Shown piece after piece: positions 1 to 7,648 of a stretch of DNA of 36,595 nucleotides. The position numbers and the translations under genes were made by a program. Position 1 is the stretch's first letter, and each line of letters opens with the position of its first letter. The notes below the pieces were generated by a model. The model searched no databases. It saw only the letters and a list, made by a program, of their open reading frames with translations, and had not been told where the DNA came from. Origin of the DNA: Bacteroidota bacterium (GTDB lineage Bacteria; Bacteroidota; Bacteroidia; Bacteroidales; UBA7960); assembly GCA_018335675.1 (NCBI GenBank), contig JAGXRQ010000037.1, positions 1 through 36,595 of the forward strand, read 5' to 3'.

Positions 1-58
1 CAGCACAATCTAACTTGGATTTGGAAATATCAATTCCAATTACGTACTTTTGTTCCAT
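1..58 (-). CDS. IS110-family transposase, N-terminus only (cut by window edge)
   Basis: Read on the minus strand from the ATG at 56-58, this gives MEQKYVIGIDISKSKLDCA and then runs off the window. The GIDISKxKLD start is the hallmark of IS110/IS1111-family transposases, where the Asp of GID is the first acidic residue of the RuvC-like DEDD domain. In the known family the enzyme acts with a structured non-coding RNA encoded next to the gene. Only 19 residues are visible, so subgroup and intactness cannot be judged. The family call rests on this motif and on the structured non-coding DNA just upstream. Confidence 0.72.
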   Translation of the reverse strand, partial: MEQKYVIGIDISKSKLDCA

Positions 59-230
59 AATATTGTTTTTAAATCCACAAAGAGAGTTTTATCCAAGTCC
101 TTGATAATAGGTCTCTAACCTAAATTTCTATCTTGATCTAGCTCTCAAAGAAACAGGGTTCTTAATCTTTGCATAGGTCTGAATTCCTTTGGCGCAAACT
201 GATTCACCCTGTTTCTTTGTGGATTGATTA
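59..230 (-). ncRNA. Structured non-coding end of IS110 element; candidate bridge RNA
   Basis: This stretch lies directly upstream of the IS110-like start codon, has no plausible ORF and is rich in dyads. A perfect 14-bp inverted repeat pairs 146-159 with 206-219, with a 46-nt loop holding a smaller TTTGC/GCAAA stem (168-172 with 194-198). Smaller stems are 108-112 with 118-122, and 89-96 with 101-107 carrying one bulge. A perfect 12-bp repeat pairs 72-83 with 214-225 and competes with the large stem. TAATTTTG on the minus strand at 238-245 resembles a Bacteroidota -7 box and would start an RNA near 230, giving about 170 nt before the ATG. IS110 elements of one subgroup encode bridge RNAs of similar size here; assigning this one is inference. 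Confidence 0.33.
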
Positions 231-281
231 ATAAGTTCAAAATTACTATGTAAAACTTATTAGAAATTCCTTTTTGCAAAC

Positions 282-597
282 TAAAGGAGCACAAAGGTTA
301 CACAAAGTTCACTAAGGCTATTAAATCACTCATTTTTCTTTGTGTCCTTAGTGCGTTCTTAGTGTACTTAGTGGTTTATTTTTTCTTTCAACACAAAGAG
401 CACGAAGTATTTCACAAAGTTCACTAAGATTATTAAATCAAGCATTTTTATATATGGCCTTAGTGTACTTAGTGGTTTGATTTTTTCTTTTACCACAAAG
501 AGCACGAAGTATTTCACAAAGTTCACAAAGATTATTAAATCAAGCATTTTTATATATGGCCTTAGTGTACTTAGTGGTTTGATTTTTCACCACGAAG
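282..597. repeat. Three-unit dyad-rich tandem repeat, period 102 bp
   Basis: A roughly 102-bp unit occurs about three times. The best-conserved copies begin at 392 and 494 with CACAAAGAGCACGAAGT; a more diverged copy starts near 282. Each unit runs from (A)CCACAAAG through TTCACTAAG to CTTAGTGTACTTAGTGGT, so its ends are inverted and each unit could fold as a hairpin. The last unit ends three bases before the stop codon of the GxxExxY gene at 600. The left edge abuts the non-coding end of the IS110 element, which suggests insertion in or beside the array. Confidence 0.8.
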
Positions 598-599
598 AA

Positions 600-959
600 T
601 TATAATATTCCATTTTTTATAAGTGGAACATTAAAATTTATTAGAAGTCCTAATTTGCATCCGGAAAGCTTTAAATAAGTTAGTAATTGAGCTAGGTGCA
701 AGTCATTCAATGCATCAACAGCTTTGATTTCAATAATGAACTTTTTATTTATAATAATATCAACCCGATAACCTGCATCTAGCTTTACATCCTCGTAAAC
801 CAATGGCAATGGTTTTTGCTTTTCAATTTTTAAATCTGACTTACATAATTCATAATACAAACACTCTTCATATGCGCTTTCTAAAAGTCCTGGACCTAGG
901 TTTTGGTGTACTTTAAAAGCGGCATCAATTACAATTTTTGAAATATCGTTTTCATTTAT
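600..959 (-). CDS. GxxExxY protein (PDDEXK-like), no ATG start; possibly decaying
   Basis: The open frame from about 1004 down to 600 encodes a small protein with the family motif GPGLLESAYEECLYYE and a nuclease-like core in which YRVDIIINKK is followed by EIKAVD, fitting the D-(x)n-ExK pattern of PDDEXK folds. Alignment to the second copy at 16853 puts the expected start at 957-959, but the codon is ATA, not ATG. The first conventional alternative is a TTG at 858-860, which would remove the signature motif. The C-terminus (NGIL) is also a few residues shorter than in the other copy. Function is unknown for the family. The gene sits between the 102-bp repeats and another repeat fragment at 1065. 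It may use a rare start or be losing function. Confidence 0.6.
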   Translation of the reverse strand: MNENDISKIVIDAAFKVHQNLGPGLLESAYEECLYYELCKSDLKIEKQKPLPLVYEDVKLDAGYRVDIIINKKFIIEIKAVDALNDLHLAQLLTYLKLSGCKLGLLINFNVPLIKNGIL

Positions 960-1064
960 AGCAAATATATTTATTATATTTCGACAAATATAATAAAAAC
1001 AATATACTAATAGGCTAAATAAAAAGTTATAAAATTATGCGTCAATGGGGTTTTCATTTTCTTT

Positions 1065-1104
1065 ACCACAAAGAGCACGAAGGCTTACACAAAGTTCACT
1101 AAGG
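1065..1104. repeat. Isolated fragment of the 102-bp repeat family
   Basis: ACCACAAAGAGCACGAAGG followed by TTACACAAAGTTCACTAAGG matches the left half of the units at 392 and 494. The GxxExxY gene at 600-959 is therefore bracketed by this repeat family on both sides. The rest of 960-1151 is AT-rich with no gene that I can see. Confidence 0.7.
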
Positions 1105-1151
1105 AAAACAAAATTCATGAGAAAAAACAATAAATCCCCTAACTTTATATC

Positions 1152-1754
1152 ATGAAAATCATTCAATCTGATATCTCTGTGGCTATTCTTGCGGGGGGCA
1201 AAAATTCCCGCATGAAAGGCGATAATAAAGCCCTTCTCAAAGTTGATGGCATTTCAATTATTGACAGGCAGATTGAGGTTTTGTCTGAAATATTTGGTGA
1301 AATTTTTATTGTAGGTAAAGACTTTAAACATGGACGCAACCTTAGAGTAGTTGAGGATATTTTCCCCGAAAAGGGACCATTGTCAGGAATTCATACGGCA
1401 CTTTCTTATTCAAACACTGAACTTGTTTTTGTGGTTTCATGCGATATGCCATTTTTGTGTGGGGATTTTATAAAAGAATTAGTTTTTGAAGCGACTGAAT
1501 ATCAGTATGATGCCATTGTTCCAAAACATAAATCCGGGATAGAACCCCTTCATGCAATTTACCGAAAATCTATTGTAAACATTGCTGAAGCCACTCTCAA
1601 GCAAGAAGATATCAGAATCAGAAACATGTTTGATGACATAAAAATTAAATATTTTGATGTAAATTTACACTACAATACCGAAATGATCTTTTTCAACATA
1701 AACAATCCTCAAGACCTCGAAAAAGCACAGCATTATGCAAAAGGAATTAAATAA
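1152..1754 (+). CDS. mobA: Molybdenum cofactor guanylyltransferase MobA
   Basis: Attaches GMP from GTP to molybdopterin to make the guanine-dinucleotide cofactor of DMSO-reductase-family enzymes. The 200-residue protein has the nucleotidyltransferase N-terminus LAGGKNSRMKGDNKALL, then EKGPLSGI, and the VSCDMPFL metal/nucleotide segment near residue 97, all typical of MobA. The length matches the family. It overlaps the next gene by 20 bp and so is almost certainly co-transcribed with the formate dehydrogenase, which uses bis-MGD. The xanthine-dehydrogenase-type enzyme elsewhere in the window belongs to a different family and would not be expected to need this step. No strong Shine-Dalgarno sequence is seen, as is usual in Bacteroidota. 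Confidence 0.9.
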   Translation: MKIIQSDISVAILAGGKNSRMKGDNKALLKVDGISIIDRQIEVLSEIFGEIFIVGKDFKHGRNLRVVEDIFPEKGPLSGIHTALSYSNTELVFVVSCDMPFLCGDFIKELVFEATEYQYDAIVPKHKSGIEPLHAIYRKSIVNIAEATLKQEDIRIRNMFDDIKIKYFDVNLHYNTEMIFFNINNPQDLEKAQHYAKGIK

Positions 1755-2205
1755 AGAACAAATTATCAGCATTTTACAAAAATACTCACCAACAAAGGAT
1801 AATATCTTAAAATGCTTACATGAGCTGCAAGACGCTCATCCACAGAATTATATAAGCAAAGTAATTCTTGAAGAAACAGCAAAACACTTTAAATTAACCA
1901 AAGGGCAAATTTTTGGCATAGTGTCTTACTACAGTATGTTTAGTCTTAAACCTCGTGGCAGATATTTGGTAAGGCTTTGCAAATCACCTGTTTGCAATAT
2001 GCTTGGAGCTAAAAGCGTTACTGAATATTTTGATTCGAAATTCAATCTAAAACCCGGAGAAACTACTACTGATGGTATGTTTACCCTCGAGCTAGCGGAA
2101 TGCTTGGGCAGATGCGGCAAAGGACCTTCTATGATGATAAATCGTGAAGTTGTAACTGAACTAGATTCCAAGAAAATTGACGAGATTATAAATACAAAAA
2201 AGTAA
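1735..2205 (+). CDS. NuoE-like 2Fe-2S subunit of formate dehydrogenase
   Basis: A 156-residue thioredoxin-fold [2Fe-2S] protein of the NuoE/HndA/FdsG family that passes electrons between the NADH/FMN subunit and the catalytic subunit. Ligands are visible as CKSPVC and, about 40 residues later, CLGRCGKGP. The helical N-terminal half (KYSPTKDNILKCL, then SYYSMFSLKP) is typical. Its start lies inside the end of mobA and it is 29 bp from the NuoF-like gene, so the four genes form one transcription unit. The subunit is also used in NADP hydrogenases and bifurcating enzymes; context assigns it to formate dehydrogenase. Confidence 0.88.
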   Translation: MQKELNKEQIISILQKYSPTKDNILKCLHELQDAHPQNYISKVILEETAKHFKLTKGQIFGIVSYYSMFSLKPRGRYLVRLCKSPVCNMLGAKSVTEYFDSKFNLKPGETTTDGMFTLELAECLGRCGKGPSMMINREVVTELDSKKIDEIINTKK

Positions 2206-2234
2206 TCACATTAACCATTGAATATCTGCAACTT

Positions 2235-3467
2235 ATGTATAACAGCTTTCCCAAAATATCACTTCAAAGATTTGGCAAAATTAATCCTCAATCTATTGAA
2301 GATTACTCTGCAAACGGCGGCTTTGTAGGCTTAAAAAAGGCATTATCGCTGTCTCCTGAAAGTATTATTGATTCTATTGAAAAGTCAGGACTTAAAGGTC
2401 GTGGCGGGGCAGGATTCCCTGTCGGACTGAAGCAAAAATACACTTCAGGGTCATCTGCGGAAAATAATATCAGGTTTGTTGTTTGTAATGCAGACGAAGG
2501 TGAGCCGGGCACTTTCAAAGACAGAATGATAATGGAAACCGACCCATTCTTGCTGATCGAGGGCATGATTATCTCTGCTTATACTATTCAGGCTACAAAG
2601 GGTTTTGTTTATATAAGAGGAGAATACTATGCATCAATTGAAAATATAAAAAATGCAATAAAAATATGTTACGAGAAAGGCTTTCTTGGGCAAAATATTT
2701 GTGGTTCAGGCTATTCTTTTGAACTTGATATTGCTCTTGGAGCCGGTTCATATCTATGCGGAGAGGAACTTACCCTTCTGGAATCTCTTGAAGGCAAAAG
2801 AGGATATCCAAGAATAAAACCTCCTTTTCCGGCAGAAAAAGGGCTTTGGGGATTGCCCACTCTTGTCAATAATGTTGAAACTTTCTCGCATATTCCTTTC
2901 ATTGTTGAAAAAGGTCATGAGGAATATTCTAAGATTGGAACAGAAGGCTCTAAAGGAACTAAATTGTTTTGCGTAAGCGGAAATGTTACAAATACCGGAG
3001 TTTACGAACTTCCAATGGGAATTACTCTTAAGGAGCTTATTTTTGATATTGCAGGTGGTATGAAAGAAGGATTTGAATTTAAAGGAGCTCTTCTTGGTGG
3101 TGCTGCGGGTACATTTATTGACAGCTCGTTTCTTGATGTGCCATTAGCATACGAAACTCTTAAAGAAAAAGGCGCTACACTTGGATCTGGCGCAGTAATC
3201 ATCATAGATGATAAAACAAATTTAAAGGAAATGATGATTTCCATATTATCATTTTTTAAACATGAATCTTGCGGAAAATGTGTTCCTTGCAGAATAGGCA
3301 CAACTTTACTTTATGAGAGAATCAAAAAGCCTCAGCTTAATGAAAACGACTTTTTGTGGATGCAAACTCAGGCATCATATATGGTAAAAAACTCTCTCTG
3401 TCCATTGGGACAAAGTCCTGATCTTCCGATAAAAACAGTTGTAAAATTCTTTAAAAACGATTTATAA
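2235..3467 (+). CDS. NuoF-like NAD(H)/FMN subunit of formate dehydrogenase
   Basis: A 410-residue flavoprotein subunit that exchanges electrons with NAD(H). It has the glycine-rich NADH/FMN segment GLKGRGGAGFPVGLK, the CNADEGEPGTFKDR flavin segment, GAGSYLCGEELTLLESLEG, and a C-terminal [4Fe-4S] site ESCGKCVPCRIGT with a fourth Cys in NSLCPLG. It is a minimal form: there is no N-terminal thioredoxin domain and no C-terminal ferredoxin domain, unlike HndC/HydB-type subunits. The stop overlaps the start of the catalytic gene (TAATG), implying translational coupling. Whether the enzyme also bifurcates to ferredoxin cannot be decided from sequence. Confidence 0.9.
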   Translation: MYNSFPKISLQRFGKINPQSIEDYSANGGFVGLKKALSLSPESIIDSIEKSGLKGRGGAGFPVGLKQKYTSGSSAENNIRFVVCNADEGEPGTFKDRMIMETDPFLLIEGMIISAYTIQATKGFVYIRGEYYASIENIKNAIKICYEKGFLGQNICGSGYSFELDIALGAGSYLCGEELTLLESLEGKRGYPRIKPPFPAEKGLWGLPTLVNNVETFSHIPFIVEKGHEEYSKIGTEGSKGTKLFCVSGNVTNTGVYELPMGITLKELIFDIAGGMKEGFEFKGALLGGAAGTFIDSSFLDVPLAYETLKEKGATLGSGAVIIIDDKTNLKEMMISILSFFKHESCGKCVPCRIGTTLLYERIKKPQLNENDFLWMQTQASYMVKNSLCPLGQSPDLPIKTVVKFFKNDL

Positions 3468-6190
3468 TGTCGAAAATAATTGAAATTCAAATAGATAGCA
3501 AAGTCGTTAAGGCGGCAGAAGGCTCAAACCTATTGCAAGTTGCCAGAGATAACGGATTTGATATTCCCGGATTATGTTATCATAAAAAACTTACCCCAAC
3601 AGGTGCCTGCCGCTTGTGTGTTGTTAAAATCGATAATACTCCTGGGCTGATTATGTCTTGCACAGTGCCGGTAAAAGAAGGTATGAAAATTACGGCCTTT
3701 GACGAAGAGCTGGAACAAAACCGCAGACATACTCTTTCATATTTGCTTGCAGAACATAATGAAGAATTTGACGACTCTTATGAAGATGAAATTCGACCAT
3801 TAATTAAACGATATAATCTTGAGAAACCTGAAAACAGACCACTTAAACCTATATGGCAAGGGATTCCGAGAGTAGTAGATAATACTTCTCCCGTTCTCAC
3901 ATACGATTCTTCAAAATGTATAAGGTGTTTTCGTTGTATAAAGGCCTGTGATGAAATTCAGGGTAAAGGTGTTCTGAGTTTTGCCGACAGAGGAATTTCA
4001 AAGTATATTGTTGCGGGATTTGGTGAATGGTTTAATTCTGAATGTGATGGATGTGGAGAGTGTATTCAACTTTGTCCGACCGGAGCAATTGTTGAAAAAC
4101 CATTCCGAGAGTCGTTGAAAATCAGCGAAATAGACAGTAAAGTAATTACAACTTGCCCGTATTGCGGTGTTGGTTGCCAAACTGAAATATTTGTAAAAAA
4201 TGACACTATTGTTAGAGTTGACGGTGTTGACGATGTTTCTCCTAATGATGGCAGATTATGTGTAAAAGGTCGTTTTGGCTATCAATACGCAAACAGCAAA
4301 AAAAGACTTACTCACCCAATGATAAAAAGAAACGGGGTGTTTGAAAAAGTCAGTTGGGATGAGGCGCTGGATTTTGTTTCAAGCAAATTTTCTGAAATTA
4401 AGCAGAAGTACGGCAGCAAATCTTTGGCAGGCTATAGTTCCGCAAAATGCAGCAATGAAGAGAATTACATTTTCCAAAAATTCATTAGAATAGCCTTTGG
4501 AAATAATAATGTTGATTATTGCACCCGCCTTTGCCATGCATCTACTGTTACAGCAATGTTGAAATCATTTGGCGACGGAGCAGGAAGTAACTCAATTGAA
4601 GACTTTGAAACCACTGATTGCCTGCTGGTTACAGGCAATAATATTATAGATACACATCCTATTACAGCCACTTATGTAAAAAGAGGCAAAGCCGCAGGAC
4701 AAAAGATTATTGTTATTGATCCCAAATGGACACCTCTCGTTAAGTATGCTGATGTGTGGTTGCAGCCCAAATTAGCTACCGATGTGGCTCTTCTCAACGG
4801 TTTGATAAACATTATAATTGAGAATGGCTGGATTGATAAAAACTTTATTGAAAACCGGGTTGAAGGAGGAATGCAAGCGTTTGAAAGCCTTAAAGAGCTG
4901 GCTTCCAAATATACTCCTGAAAAGACTGAAGAGATTACAGGAGTTTCTAAGGAAAAGCTATACGAGGCAGCAAAAATATATGCAACAGCCAAAACTGCAA
5001 TGATTGCAACCGGTATGGGTATGAGTCAGCAGACTGTTGGAACTAACAATGTGTTTTCTCTAATCAATATGTGCCTGATTACCGGACAGATAGGGAAGGA
5101 GCTTTGCGGTTTAAATCCCCCACGAGGACAAAACAATGTACAGGGAGCCACAGACGTAGGTGCCAGTCCGGTGAATTATCCCGGATATATTCCTGTTACA
5201 AACGAAGATAACAGAAAGAAAGTTGCTGAGATTTGGAAAGTGCCATTTGAAAGCCTCGACCCAAAACCCGGGCTTACTACTATTGAAATTATGAATGCTG
5301 CTTATGATGGAGAAATAAAAGCTATGTATATAATGGGCGAAAATCCTGTTGTTACTGACCCCGACAGACATCATACGGTTGAGGCAATAAAAAAACTTGA
5401 TTTTCTGGTAGTTCAGGATATTTTTGAAACAGAAACTACCGAATTTGCGGATGTCATTTTGCCTGCTGCTTCTCTGTATGAAAAGGATGGCACGGTTGTA
5501 AATTCTGACAGAAGAGTGCTTCGCCTCAGAAAGGCAATAAGCGCTCCCGGTGAAGCCCGCCAGGATTGGCAAATTTGTGTTGACATTGCTGAGAGAATGG
5601 GCTTTAAAATAGGTAGTTATAATTCTCCTGAAGATATTTTTGCAGAATTAGCAAAAGCAGCTCCGATTTTTGGTGGAATAACTTTTGCCAGAATTGAAAA
5701 ACATGGAATTCAATGGCCATGTTATGATGAAAACCATCCCGGAACATCAACTTTGTTTTTAGAAAAATTCAATACAGAATCAGGCAAAGCCAAAATCTTC
5801 CCCGTTGATTATAAAGAACAAAGCGAAACGCCAAATACAAATTATCCATTAGTGATGAATTCCGGAAGGCTGTTATATCAGTATCATTCTGCCACAATGT
5901 CGAGAAAAAGTAAAGTCCTAAATGCCTACGCAAATGAGGCTTATATAATAATCAATCCCGAAGATGCAGTAAAGCTTGGACTCAAAGACGGTGATAAGGT
6001 AAAAGTAACATCCCCACGAGGCAGTCTCGAAACAACAGCAAAAGTAAGCGATGAGGTTTTGAAAGGAGAAACTTTTATGCCCTGGCATTTTAATGAAGCC
6101 CCGGTAAACGCACTGACCCGCAACGAGATAGACCCAATGTCGAAGATAGGGCCGTTTAAGTATTCGGTTGTGAGGGTGGAGAGGGTTTAA
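3467..6190 (+). CDS. fdhA: Formate dehydrogenase catalytic subunit, Cys-type, multi-FeS
   Basis: A 907-residue molybdo- or tungsto-enzyme that interconverts formate and CO2. In order: an N-terminal [2Fe-2S] ferredoxin domain (C37, C48, C51, C65); a degenerate NuoG-type His-Cys segment near 97-110; two [4Fe-4S] motifs (C151/154/157/161 and C193/196/199/203); the catalytic-domain [4Fe-4S] site CPYCGVGC at 230-237 with C265; and the metal ligand C356 followed by H357 in TRLCH. Later RGQNNVQGATDVG and the C-terminal molydopterin-binding domain are typical. The ligand is Cys, not selenocysteine. With the NuoE/NuoF-like partners it should be a soluble NAD-linked enzyme. The His97 motif keeps its spacing but has lost all three cysteines. 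Confidence 0.93.
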   Translation: MSKIIEIQIDSKVVKAAEGSNLLQVARDNGFDIPGLCYHKKLTPTGACRLCVVKIDNTPGLIMSCTVPVKEGMKITAFDEELEQNRRHTLSYLLAEHNEEFDDSYEDEIRPLIKRYNLEKPENRPLKPIWQGIPRVVDNTSPVLTYDSSKCIRCFRCIKACDEIQGKGVLSFADRGISKYIVAGFGEWFNSECDGCGECIQLCPTGAIVEKPFRESLKISEIDSKVITTCPYCGVGCQTEIFVKNDTIVRVDGVDDVSPNDGRLCVKGRFGYQYANSKKRLTHPMIKRNGVFEKVSWDEALDFVSSKFSEIKQKYGSKSLAGYSSAKCSNEENYIFQKFIRIAFGNNNVDYCTRLCHASTVTAMLKSFGDGAGSNSIEDFETTDCLLVTGNNIIDTHPITATYVKRGKAAGQKIIVIDPKWTPLVKYADVWLQPKLATDVALLNGLINIIIENGWIDKNFIENRVEGGMQAFESLKELASKYTPEKTEEITGVSKEKLYEAAKIYATAKTAMIATGMGMSQQTVGTNNVFSLINMCLITGQIGKELCGLNPPRGQNNVQGATDVGASPVNYPGYIPVTNEDNRKKVAEIWKVPFESLDPKPGLTTIEIMNAAYDGEIKAMYIMGENPVVTDPDRHHTVEAIKKLDFLVVQDIFETETTEFADVILPAASLYEKDGTVVNSDRRVLRLRKAISAPGEARQDWQICVDIAERMGFKIGSYNSPEDIFAELAKAAPIFGGITFARIEKHGIQWPCYDENHPGTSTLFLEKFNTESGKAKIFPVDYKEQSETPNTNYPLVMNSGRLLYQYHSATMSRKSKVLNAYANEAYIIINPEDAVKLGLKDGDKVKVTSPRGSLETTAKVSDEVLKGETFMPWHFNEAPVNALTRNEIDPMSKIGPFKYSVVRVERV

Positions 6191-6226
6191 TGCTCCTTTA
6201 CCCGGAAGCTTTGTTCCGCTATCGCG

Positions 6227-6290
6227 GAAGCTGGAAGTTCTTCACGCTAGAACTGGAAGCTTCCGAAGGAACTTCCAGCTTCGGGTTTAT
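6227..6290 (+). terminator. Dyad-rich terminator-like repeat after formate dehydrogenase
   Basis: Just past the fdhA stop lie two alternative hairpins. A perfect 14-bp repeat pairs 6227-6240 with 6269-6282 (GAAGCTGGAAGTTC and its complement). A tighter stem pairs 6253-6264 with 6268-6278 with one bulge and a GAA loop. The DNA then reads CGGGTTTATTTTTATTT. It fits a factor-independent terminator, but the same sequence family recurs at 7262-7301, so it is also part of a repeat. A frame opening at 6190 across it is not a credible gene. Confidence 0.55.
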
Positions 6291-6292
6291 TT

Positions 6293-7159
6293 TTATTTGG
6301 GAATCCTATCCAAAATCAGCATTGTATCATACTCCAGTTTCGAGAAAGCAAACCATTTCTTACCAAGATCCTTTAATGAAGCACCAAAATGATAAACTTC
6401 ATCATCTATAATTAAAAAACGATCATGACTTCTATCAAATTTATTAATCGAAATATTAGCATATTGCTTTTGCACTTTAGACATATCAAGGTTAAGAGAA
6501 TTTTTTGTAAAAATCTTAACTTTAACAATCTCTTTGGCTTTTGTGAATAATTCAAGGATTGATTCATCCAAGTAATTATCAATTAAAATTATTTCACGTT
6601 GAGCCTTTCTAATAAGTTTAGACACGAACAAATATGCATCAAACACTTGACCATCAAAGAAAATGCCTTGTGGAGGTTCTGTTAGTTTTAACGCCCCAAA
6701 AATTTCTTCAAAGTTTTTGTCTGTTTTAATTTGATATTCAATTTGTTTTCTTTCAAGTTTGTCCAATCTATATAAAACATCTTTGTTCTTAAGAAGAAAA
6801 TTACGCATAGCGACAAAAGCGCGCATAATCTTAACATTAACCTCCACTGCTTTATTGCTTCTCAACACAGAAGAAAGCATGGCTACACCTTGCTCTGTGA
6901 AAGCAAAAGGCAATTGATAAGAAAATTTCAAATTATAGAGGTGGTCACAATTTGTGACCACCTCCTCTTTTTACTTTTTTGAAATTCGAAACATAAAATC
7001 ATCAGGGAAGCGCTCAATATTTCTTTTAACGGCTTGATTTAATTTTTTAGTTTCAACAGCATAAAGTTCTGCTAAATCAAAATCAAGCATTACCTGAACA
7101 CCTCTTATTTCGTAGATTCTGTTTTTGATGTTTTGAATTGGCAATTCATGTTGAGTCAT
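6293..7159 (-). pseudogene. ORF6N-domain protein with PLD-like C-terminus, broken by a stop
   Basis: The ATG at 7157-7159 starts an ORF6N (KilA-N/Bro-like) DNA-binding domain: [19 protein letters not shown], then [13 protein letters not shown]. The frame hits TAA at 6971-6973 and continues in the same frame with KEEVVTNCDHLYNLKFS, the conserved AFTEQGVAMLSSVL and MRAFVAMR segments, and a C-terminal part with SHDRFLIID and GASLKDLGKKWFAFSK, which resembles phospholipase-D-like tails in this family. One nonsense codon thus splits an otherwise well-kept gene. A downstream GTG at 6961 could start a fragment lacking the N-terminal domain. The gene is bracketed by related dyad repeats (6226 and 7262), consistent with a mobile accessory cassette. 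Function is unknown. Confidence 0.8.
6938..6964. repeat. Perfect 13-bp-arm palindrome inside the ORF6N gene
   Basis: GAGGTGGTCACAA at 6938-6950 and its exact complement at 6952-6964 are separated by one base. On the coding (minus) strand the palindrome begins six bases after the in-frame TAA. It encodes conserved family residues (VVTNCDHL), so coding constraint explains part of it. Confidence 0.85.
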
Positions 7160-7261
7160 AAATATTTGCATTATGTTATATATGGCTATTATATATCGAC
7201 AAATATAACATAATATATGTTTATACACGTTAAGCCATTGCAAATATATTTTCCGTTCCTT

Positions 7262-7301
7262 CATCCGGAAGTTTCCAGTTCCTTCGGAAGCTGGAAATTC
7301 C
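7262..7301. repeat. Dyad repeat related to that at 6226, upstream of ORF6N gene
   Basis: GGAAGCTGGAAATTC at 7286-7300 matches GGAAGCTGGAAGTTC at 6226-6240 in 14 of 15 positions, in the same orientation. Within this block TTTCCAG (7272-7278) pairs with CTGGAAA (7291-7297). The two blocks flank the broken ORF6N gene like boundary repeats. The block ends at the stop codon of the YjbR gene and could also act as its terminator. Confidence 0.65.
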
Positions 7302-7646
7302 TTACATCCCCGCCCTCAATTTTTTCGGTAAGCCCTCAACAACCAAATCATAAGAATCTTTTATCCATTCTTTTATTTGCTTATCAGTGAGGCGGCCGCT
7401 AGTTTTGATGCTGTTCCAATGTTTTTTGTTCATATGATAACCGGGAGTTACTTCATCAAATTGCTCTCTTAGCATTATTGCTTTTTCAGGGTCACATTTT
7501 ACATTTATATAATCAAAAGCATCAATATCAGCGAGGCAAAACATTTTTCCCATTACATAAAAAACCAAAGTGGTTTCATCAAAAGGCAGCTTTTCTTCAA
7601 CGTTTTTGAAAGAAAGGCAATAGTCGCGGAATTCTTCGATGTTCAT
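7302..7646 (-). CDS. MmcQ/YjbR family protein
   Basis: A 114-residue protein matching the YjbR/MmcQ family throughout: an N-terminal helix with the [18 protein letters not shown] pattern, [34 protein letters not shown] and a C-terminal helix ending in LVVEGLPKK. Members are small double-wing proteins with a cytidine-deaminase-like fold. They are often called DNA-binding but have no firm biochemical role. The start lies 2 bp from the amidase stop, so it is the last gene of the catabolic transcript. The position may be incidental, since the family occurs widely as a single gene. Confidence 0.85.
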   Translation of the reverse strand: MNIEEFRDYCLSFKNVEEKLPFDETTLVFYVMGKMFCLADIDAFDYINVKCDPEKAIMLREQFDEVTPGYHMNKKHWNSIKTSGRLTDKQIKEWIKDSYDLVVEGLPKKLRAGM

Positions 7647-7648
7647 GG

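Noticed and set aside
282-597. Possible CRISPR array
   Set aside because: The period is about 102 bp, nearly the whole unit is conserved, there are no unique spacers and no cas genes. It is a tandem dyad repeat.
4520-4560. Selenocysteine in formate dehydrogenase
   Set aside because: The metal-ligand position reads TRLCH with a TGC Cys codon, and there is no in-frame TGA. The enzyme is Cys-type.
6190-6411. 73-residue frame opening at the fdhA stop
   Set aside because: It runs through the palindromic terminator-like repeat and into the antisense of the ORF6N gene, with no family-like sequence.
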